Assembly: GCA_022376925.1 (NCBI GenBank)
Contig: JAIOJX010000006.1
Coordinates: forward strand, 60,907,394 to 60,971,393
Direction of reading: 5' to 3'
From: Tragulus kanchil
Lineage: Eukaryota; Chordata; Mammalia; Artiodactyla; Tragulidae
DNA: 64,000 nt
The notes below the pieces were generated by a model, which worked only from the letters and a program-made list of their open reading frames with translations, ran no database searches and was not told the DNA's origin. The position numbers and the translations under genes were made by a program. Positions 60,495 through 64,000 of this stretch are shown here, one piece after another. Each line of letters begins with the position of its first letter. The stretch's first letter is position 1.

Positions 60495-61590
60495 CGCACC
60501 TATGGGTAATTTATTTTTGACAAAGGAGGCGAAACTATAAAATGGGACAAAGACAGCCTCTTCAACAAGTGGTGCTGGGAGAATTGGACAGCTACATGCA
60601 AAAAAATGAAGTTGGAACATTCCCTGACACCATACACTAAGATCAACTCAAAATGGATTAAAGACCTAAATGTAAGACCAGAAACCATCAAACTCTTAGA
60701 GGAGAATATAGGCAAAACCCTCAAGGACATCAATCAAAGCAAGATCTTCTCTGACCCACCAACTAAAATAGCAGAACTGAAAAGAAAAGTGAACACGTGG
60801 GACCTCATGAAACTTAAAAACTTTTGTAGTGCAAAAGAAAATCACCAAAAAGCTGAACAGACACCTCACAGAGTGGGAGAAAATCATAGCAAATGAAGCA
60901 ACAGACAAAGAATTAATCTCCAAAATCTACAAGCAACTCAGACAACTCAGCACAGGGAAAACGAACAACCCAATCAAAAAATGGGAAAAAGATCTAAAGA
61001 GACGCCTCTCCAAAGAGGACATATAGATGGCCCAAAAGCACATGAAACGATGCTCAATCTCTATTATTATTAGAGATATGCAAATTAAAACTACAATGAG
61101 ATACCACCTCACACCCGTCAGAATGGCCATCATCCACAAATCTACAGCCAATAAATGCTGGAGAGGATGCAGAGAAAAGGGAACCCTCTTTCATTGCTGG
61201 TGGGAATGTAAATTGATACAGCCTCTATGGAAGACAGTATGGAGATTTCTTAAAAAACTAGAAATAGAAGCACCATACGACCCAGCAATCCCACTATTAG
61301 GCTTATATCCTGATGAAATCAAAACTGAAAGAAGCACCTGTACCCCACTGTTCATTGCAACTCTCTATGCAATAACCAGAACTTGGAAGCAACCTAGATA
61401 TCCATCGATAAATGAATGGCTACAGAAGCCCTGGTACATATATACAATGGAATACTACTCAGCTGTTAACAGAAATGCAGAAGACTCAGTCATAATGAAG
61501 TGGCTGGCTCTAGAACCTATCATAAAATGTGAAGTCAGTCAAAAAGAGAAAGACAAATACAGTATACTAACACACATATATGGAATCTAG
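60495..61590 (+). pseudogene. L1-B ORF2 C-terminal part with Cys-rich motif
   Basis: Three shifted frames: 60606-60896, 60829-61026 and 61027-61590. The last (187 codons) holds [18 protein letters not shown] at about 61156-61209, the conserved C-terminal Cys-rich motif, intact, and ends at the usual C-terminus TRIYGI-type word. Confidence 0.9.
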
Positions 61591-61932
61591 TAGGACGGTC
61601 TTCATATCACACCCAGGGAACTCATGGAAAAACAGACAGAGCATAGACATAGGGACATTGTGGGGAAGTAACAGGGAGGGGGAAGCATGGAGGGAGTAAC
61701 ATGGAAACCTATACTGTTCTGTGTGGAAAGGATAGCTAGTGTCATAGTGCTAAGGGAATAGCAGTGCTTACAGTGGCTTGGGGCTATGGTCTGGAGGAGT
61801 GGGATGGGGGGTACCAGGTTGGGGGAGGGTCCAGGGATATGCATATGACTGATCTGGGAACATACATGTCTGTGAACAGCAAAACTCTGTAAAACCTTTA
61901 AAATAAAGAATAAAAAAAATAAATTAATTTAA
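61591..61932 (+). other. L1-B 3'UTR and poly(A)
   Basis: G-rich tract (GGGGGAGGGTCC, GGGATGGGGGG) at about 61795-61835, then AACAGCAAAACTCTGTAAAA and an AATAAA-containing A-rich tail. The end shares the AAACTCTGTAAAA word with the L1 pieces at 20100 and 35475. Confidence 0.88.
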
Positions 61933-61946
61933 AAAAATCACTGACA
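61933..61946. repeat. Right target-site duplication of L1-B
   Basis: AAAAATCACTGACA; partner of 52298-52311. Confidence 0.8.
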
Positions 61947-62223
61947 TTCTTATACATAAACAATGAAAAGTAAGAAAGCAACATCAAAGATAAAATCCCT
62001 TTTAGCACTGCAATAAAAGGAATAAAATAACTAGGAATAAACACACCCAAAGAAACAAAAGAACTGTACACAAAAAATGAGAAGCCATTCATGAAAGAAA
62101 CTAAAGAAGACTTAAACCGATGGAGAGATAATCCATGTTCCTGTGTTGGAAGAATTAATATTGTGAAAATGACCATACTACCAAATATCATCTATATATT
62201 CAATTTCATCCCTATGAAACTAC

Positions 62224-64000
62224 CAATGACAGTCCTCACAGAACTACACCATAGAATAACACAGTTCATATGGAAACACAGAAGACCCTGAATAGCCAAA
62301 GCAATACTATGAAAAAAAATGGAGCTGGATGGATCAGCCCCCCTAAGTTCAAACTATATTACAATGCAACAGTCATCAAGGCAGTATGGTACTGGCACAA
62401 AAACAGAAATATAGACCAATGGAACAAGATAGAGAACCCAGAGATAGGCTGACACACCTATGGTTCCTTATTTTTGACAAATGAAGTAAAATATAAAATG
62501 GGACATAGACAGCCTGTTCAACAAATAATGCTGGGAATATTGGATAGCTACATGCAAAAAAAATGAAGTTGAAACATTCATTGACATCATACACAAAGAT
62601 AAACTGAAAATGGATTAAATACCTAAGTGTAAGACCAGAAACCTTTAAGTTCTTAGAGGAGAATATAGCTAAAATAGTCAAGAAAATAAATCAAAGCAAG
62701 ATCTTCTCTGACCCACCTGCTAGAATAGTGGAACTAAAACCAAAAATGAACATGTGAGACCTAATGACGCTTAAAAGCTTTTGTATAGCAAAAGAAATTA
62801 CAAAAAGGCTGAACAGACAGCCCACAGAATGGGAGAAAATCATAGCAAATGAGATAACAGACAAGGAATTAATCTCCAAAATCTACAAGCAACTCAGACA
62901 ACTCAGCATCAGAAAAATGAACGACCCACTCAAAAAATGGGAAAGGAAAATAAACAGGCACCTCTCCAAAGAGAACATACAGATGGCCAAAAAACACATG
63001 AAATGATGCTCGATCTCGCTTGCAGTTAGAGAAATGCAAATCAAAACTACAATGAGATATCACCTCACACCCGTCAGAATGGCCATCTTCAAAAAATCTG
63101 CAGACAATAAATGCTGGAGAGGCTGCAGAGAAAAGGGAACACTCTTGCATTTCTGGTGGGAATGTCAATTGATACAGCCTCTATGGAAGACAATATGGAG
63201 ACATCTTAAAAACCTAAAAATAGAAGTACCATACGACCCAGCAATCCCACTATTAGGCTTATACCCTGATGAAATCAAAACTGAAAGAAGCACCTGTACC
63301 CCAATGTTCATTGTGTCTCTATACAATAGCTAGGACATGAAAGCAACCTAAATGTCCAATGACAGTCCTCACAGAACTACACCATAGAATAACACAGTTC
63401 ATATGGAAACACAGAAGACCCTGAATAGCCAAAGCAATACTATGAAAAAAAATGGAGCTGGATGGATCAGCCCCCCTAAGTTCAAACTATATTACAATGC
63501 AACAGTCATCAAGGCAGTATGGTACTGGCACAAAAACAGAAATATAGACCAATGGAACAAGATAGAGAACCCAGAGATAGGCTGACACACCTATGGTTCC
63601 TTATTTTTGACAAATGAAGTAAAATATAAAATGGGACATAGACAGCCTGTTCAACAAATAATGCTGGGAATATTGGATAGCTACATGCAAAAAATGAAGT
63701 TGAAACATTCATTGACATCATACACAAAGATAAACTGAAAATGGATTAAATACCTAAGTGTAAGACCAGAAACCTTTAAGTTCTTAGAGGAGAATATAGC
63801 TAAAATAGTCAAGAAAATAAATCAAAGCAAGATCTTCTCTGACCCACCTGCTAGAATAGTGGAACTAAAACCAAAAATGAACATGTGAGACCTAATGACG
63901 CTTAAAAGCTTTTGTATAGCAAAAGAAATTACAAAAAGGCTGAACAGACAGCCCACAGAATGGGAGAAAATCATAGCAAATGAGATAACAGACAAGGAAT
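62224..64000. repeat. Direct duplication 22 (period 1133), cut by window end
   Basis: Bases from 62224 recur from 63357 to the end of the window. The first copy ends near 63350. The unit lies in L1-A ORF2 downstream of the L1-B insertion. Confidence 0.94.

Larger units (their letters stand above)
52312..61932 (+). mobile_element. L1-B, near-full-length L1 nested in L1-A
   Basis: 5'UTR with a YY1-like head, ORF1 (with SINE), ORF2, 3'UTR and poly(A). Length here is 9.6 kb; it is about 7.4 kb after removing duplications 20 and 21 and about 7.0 kb without the SINE, close to full-length L1. Same strand as the host L1-A. Its frames are less damaged than those of L1-A, in line with the nesting order. 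Not intact: stop codons and shifts are in both ORFs. Confidence 0.9.
61933..64000 (+). pseudogene. L1-A ORF2, 3' part after the L1-B insertion
   Basis: Resumes at the ORF2 region after the FADD site (LYINNEKS, then [17 protein letters not shown]). The C-terminal motif at about 63110-63165 reads [18 protein letters not shown], with one Cys lost. Frames are short. Part is repeated from 63357 by duplication 22 and the element leaves the window. Confidence 0.9.

Noticed and set aside
1..64000. Satellite DNA or a clustered repeat system (including a CRISPR-like or repeat-array reading) suggested by repeated 1.1 kb periods
   Set aside because: Each period involves a different sequence repeated only twice (three times where neighbours overlap). 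There is no common repeat unit and no short-repeat/spacer pattern.

Overview
The window is a stretch of ruminant (cetartiodactyl) nuclear DNA. It carries no intact host gene that I can support. It holds nested retrotransposons in AT-rich intergenic DNA: Bov-tA SINEs, a Bov-A/BovB-type fragment, tRNA-Glu-derived CHR-type SINEs, L1 elements with L1_BT-like 3' ends, and an old ERV. One of the tRNA-Glu SINE groups has a body I do not recognise from the common pecoran families, so an early-branching ruminant such as a chevrotain is possible, but this is inference.

The dominant signal is structural. Twenty-two direct duplications, each with a period of about 1.03-1.19 kb, run the length of the window (near 1, 1623, 3574, 5692, 11265, 12990, 15085, 19503, 21362, 24042, 26169, 27958, 30088, 32072, 35784, 40789, 42763, 44801, 50245, 52500, 56971 and 62224). 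Copies are nearly identical, ignore repeat boundaries and often abut. Several junctions hold a shortened, garbled version of the neighbouring flank. This looks like unmerged overlapping contig ends rather than biology; about 24 kb of the 64 kb is then redundant.

Layout. 1-8150: AT-rich DNA with an L2 fragment, two CHR-type SINE loci and four duplications. 8150-19500: mostly unassigned DNA with Bov-tA copies and a GC-rich tRNA-Glu SINE. 19500-23460: a Bov-A/BovB-like fragment, a short L1 3' end and Bov-tA. 23460-35500: an L1 with an inverted 5' part (minus strand) and a forward 3' part; inside the inverted part lies a minus-strand ERV copy (23925-34936). The ERV copy begins at R, ends in poly(A) after R and has L1-style target-site duplications, so it appears to be a processed (retrotransposed) proviral transcript. 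It carries broken gag, pro and integrase and lacks most of RT. 35500-45400: AT-rich DNA with a minus-strand tRNA-Glu SINE. 46510-64000: an older plus-strand L1 (L1-A), interrupted at ORF2 by a younger near-full-length L1 (L1-B, 52312-61932), which itself has a SINE in its ORF1.

No new biological system is seen. The points most worth checking are the 1.1 kb duplications (assembly quality), the processed ERV copy, and the unusual SINE family.
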